Under the pieces are notes generated by a model. That model did no database searches and had not been told where the DNA came from. It saw nothing but the letters and a program-made list of their open reading frames with translations. Position numbers and translations under genes: made by a program. From positions 186,001 through 250,000 of the forward strand of contig JAODUP010000156.1 in the NCBI GenBank assembly GCA_025642065.1: 64,000 nt of DNA. The letters are read 5' to 3'. The DNA comes from Paralvinella palmiformis. Taxonomy: Eukaryota; Annelida; Polychaeta; Terebellida; Alvinellidae. Below, one piece after another: positions 61,327-64,000 of the stretch (position 1 is the stretch's first letter; each line of letters begins with the position of its first letter).

Positions 61327-62349
61327 ATAACATGATTGGCAATTCAAGTTTGTGATATTAAGTAAAAGTGAGTGTTTTCTTTTGATAAATGTTCAGCTTC
61401 AATTATAATGTTCTTCATTTGACACAATATTTGATCCAAAGTCAACTCAAACAGATGGTCTCAGTTCCAGCAATCTGCTTATGCTCGTGTTTATTTAAAG
61501 ACCCTTTTTTATTATCACTGGTATAGTTTCTATTCTAATTAGTGCAATATGGCTTTTCACTATGAAATTGTAAATTGCAAAGTAATTCAGTGCAGGTAAC
61601 TTTATGTAACACTCGCTATAGGGATATCTGTTGTTAAGAATATAATGACGAATAGTCTTTGGTATCTGTAAACTACCAAAATATATATTTTTATTGACGA
61701 GTTTCCCCAAGAATCGAATGAGTATCACGCGTCGCCAGCTGCAAAAGAACAGTTCGTTACATGTCCCATTTAAATAGAGGCTTCTAATGCCGTTATATGA
61801 CATGTGAGCAATATGGTTTTGTTACCATTCCTGGTTCTCCTACTATATGTATAACAAATTTATAAAAAAAATGCTAAGACATTCGACCAATCCCCAGCAA
61901 GATATTTTCTATTTGATTTGTGATAAAATGGGTTTAATGTGATTTCATAGTTGTTTTTTTTTTTTGTTGTTTACTTCTTGCCTCTATGCAGTACCATATT
62001 ATTATCCAAAGAAGTCATCTGTAGAAAATAGGAAGACAGTGTCAATGGTTTTCCTCTAACTCAATTATCAAAAAGTCAATTGGATAGTCAACAATTCACT
62101 CAGTCTGTGTTTCTACCCCTACGCCTTGTGATGTCTGTTTATGTTCTTTAATATGCATGCACTGAGTATCTAGTGGTAAAGATTCGTGTGTATACGGACA
62201 AATACAAAAACAACATACTTAATTACGCTCACGAATACACATATAAACCAACCAGTCTATACGGAACTTCATTTAGGACAAGTTAGAAAGGTCTAGGAAA
62301 GTAAACAACTTTGATATTTGTTTGGTTTGTTGTTTGTTCTTCCTTTAGC
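61327..62349. other. AT-rich region, no gene seen
   Basis: The 102-codon minus frame at 61495-61803 has no recognised domain and no splice evidence. Confidence 0.35.
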
Positions 62350-62419
62350 TTCTACGTTGGTTACACCTCGAACACAAAATGGAGGAACTGTCCGAGGAAA
62401 GCATTGTTCCAGAAATAGG
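62350..62419 (+). CDS. possible isolated exon
   Basis: A very good acceptor (long T/G-rich tract ending in CTTCCTTTAG) is followed by 70 bp open in one frame (STLVTPRTQNGGTVRGKHCS) and a GTAAAT donor. No neighbouring exon in matching phase was found, so it may be chance. It could belong to a plus-strand gene that continues beyond the window. Confidence 0.25.
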
Positions 62420-62509
62420 TAAATACGAAGTGGACATTTTGGGATTTAGCAGCTATTCTTAAGCAATGGTTGGCCAGAATTGGCGTAAAGAGCACGAAAG
62501 ATAATTAGG

Positions 62510-62720
62510 CAAAGTGATAAATGAAACACTCCTGCGACTTAGGCCTGCCGAATTTCGACACAAATGGATTGGGAAACTCTCCAACCACGATGCCAGCTGT
62601 GCCATGAAGACACCGTCCAGAGATATATACCACTTGGCTTTGAAACATAGTCTGCCTGGTTACTTAAACACAGCGCTCCATCTACAATATTATAGTATTG
62701 GTGTATGACTGGCGTATCTG
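62510..62720 (+). pseudogene. possible retroelement C-terminal fragment
   Basis: A 64-codon open frame starts with NETLLRLRPAEFRHKW. In another frame CQLCHEDTVQ follows near 62590. An LRP...C..C.E.TV..H pattern is common at the C-terminus of some non-LTR retrotransposon proteins. The evidence is thin. Confidence 0.25.
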
Positions 62721-63714
62721 GGTCCTATTTATGCGAAGTCCATTTATTATTTATAGAGTATATCTCGAAATAGTAAAGGACGGCATATCACTGTTATACT
62801 ACTTCAAATTGTGGCTTTTACCAAAAGCTGATAATGCATCGCTAAGGAGAAAGGCACCAGTAATTTGATTCCTAAAAGATAGCGGAGTAGAACATTAATT
62901 ATTTACAAACGAAATATCTAATCGAGTTCAAAAAGGTAATTGCAACTACCAATTAATTTGGGTTGCTTTGTGTACACTACTCACCAATTCAGACGTAAAA
63001 GATGATCTGAATATCTGAGTTTCTGACTCATATTTCCTGCCTTTCTAAGATCTTGTAGTTTTGAGGTACACATACAGTTACCACAGTTGGCAATATTTCT
63101 AAAATGCTGATAACTAAGTGAGGTATATTAAAACAAAAACTGCCAAAGGTATTAATATAGCAACTGATAAATAGCCTATAGTGATAGCATTAGAGCTTAT
63201 CGCCTGCATGGTGATTACACAAGGAGCTGCAAATATATGGTAGGCATAGTTTGTTGAAATGAAGTAAAACGGAATAATATAGGATAATTACAAAGTAGGA
63301 ATGTCATTAATTTGGTGTGATCTTAGATTAATACATCGTATAAGAGTAATGCTAATAGACAGATAGTTAGATATTTGACATGTGTAGTTACCGCCTTTAC
63401 CAACATGTTTATGCTTGTTACACTTTGTTTCTGAAACTGAGACAGACCAGAACACACACACCAATACATACACATACACTTTACCCGTATACACTCACAA
63501 TATACACTAATACACAAAACAATACCACCAACAACATCAACAGCGATAACAACAGCAATAATACCTAGAGACGCTCAAGTAATGTGTTTCTGACAGAGGT
63601 AACGAATACAGTGCGCTGACCAGTAGCGGGCGTCTACCGGTTTATGAGCTAATTAATGCATTTTACTCATCCTGGTTGCTATTCGAAACATGGCTACTTA
63701 CGGAACGATATGAG
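62721..63714. other. non-coding region
   Basis: No gene recognised. CA-rich (63451-63500) and CAACAA-like simple sequence lies near 63520-63560. Confidence 0.4.
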
Positions 63715-64000
63715 TGATTACACACATCTCAGCATACGAAGTCCCTAATATCATAAATCGTCCATAGATTGAATTCAGATTCGATATTATCTGTGCCAGT
63801 GTATAATCCGCATTAGTAAGTTGATACAAGTAGGACGTGGTTTGCTATTCTAGACCAGAATGAAGCTGAAGTAAGCATTTGTGGATTCTAAACGCTATTA
63901 TCTAGTGGGTTCAGTTGAAACACATAATATTATTGTTGAATGTAAAACGTGTTGTCAAAGTAGTTATCTCGTATATGTTTTAAATTGAGATTGAACTAGC
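63715..64000 (+). repeat. decayed R1/R2-like repeat running out of the window
   Basis: ATTACACACATCTCAGCA, GAATTCAGATTCGATATTATC and TGTGCCAGTG resemble 47440-47555 (R1). CCAGAATGAAGC and TTGTTGAATGTAAAACGTG resemble 55738-55830 (R2). This suggests that R1 and R2 are parts of one larger element. Confidence 0.4.

Overview
The window reads as animal nuclear DNA, most likely from a marine invertebrate and perhaps a mollusc; this rests on overall character and no single sequence settles it. It is AT-rich, gene-poor and full of long simple repeats. It carries tRNA-derived SINEs, several non-LTR retrotransposon (LINE) classes, a BEL/Pao LTR retrotransposon and a Penelope-like element. Coding sequence is either split by GT-AG introns or intronless eukaryotic type, with no operon structure.

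Layout. 1-1.04 kb: minus-strand gag-like remnant with a Cys/His finger. 1.8-9.0 kb: four plus-strand exons of a tetratricopeptide-repeat protein, joined in phase, with introns full of SINEs and microsatellites and one unrecognised minus-strand coding remnant. 9-20.2 kb: LINE 3' end, possible TTAA-flanked MITE, SINEs, minisatellite, a dispersed repeat in several copies and a 5'-truncated LINE. 20.8-26.12 kb: BEL/Pao element on the minus strand with both LTRs (163 and 157 bp), a split pol and no integrase core. 26.13-30.3 kb: plus-strand Penelope-like element. Its first ORF remnant carries a NADAR-like domain followed by an SGNH-like domain; its second carries the reverse transcriptase and a GIY-YIG endonuclease.

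32.18-36.54 kb: a recent tandem duplication of 2,176 bp, each unit with one intronless GT11 (alpha-1,2-fucosyltransferase-like) gene. The first gene is intact (373 codons); the second has a stop that removes the last 23 residues. 36.5-64 kb: no convincing host gene, apart from one weak exon candidate near 62.35 kb. This part holds microsatellites, LINE remnants at 40.9, 51.2, 52.6 and 59.4 kb, an 84-bp x3 tandem repeat, and two dispersed repeat families, one with an inverted foldback copy at 60.9-61.3 kb.

Host content with good support is one partial TPR gene and the fucosyltransferase pair, which would act in Golgi glycan capping. Nearly everything else is mobile DNA in various stages of decay. 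The most unusual item is the Penelope-like element with NADAR and SGNH-like domains. All boundaries were read by eye; homology calls rest on recognised motifs, not on searches.
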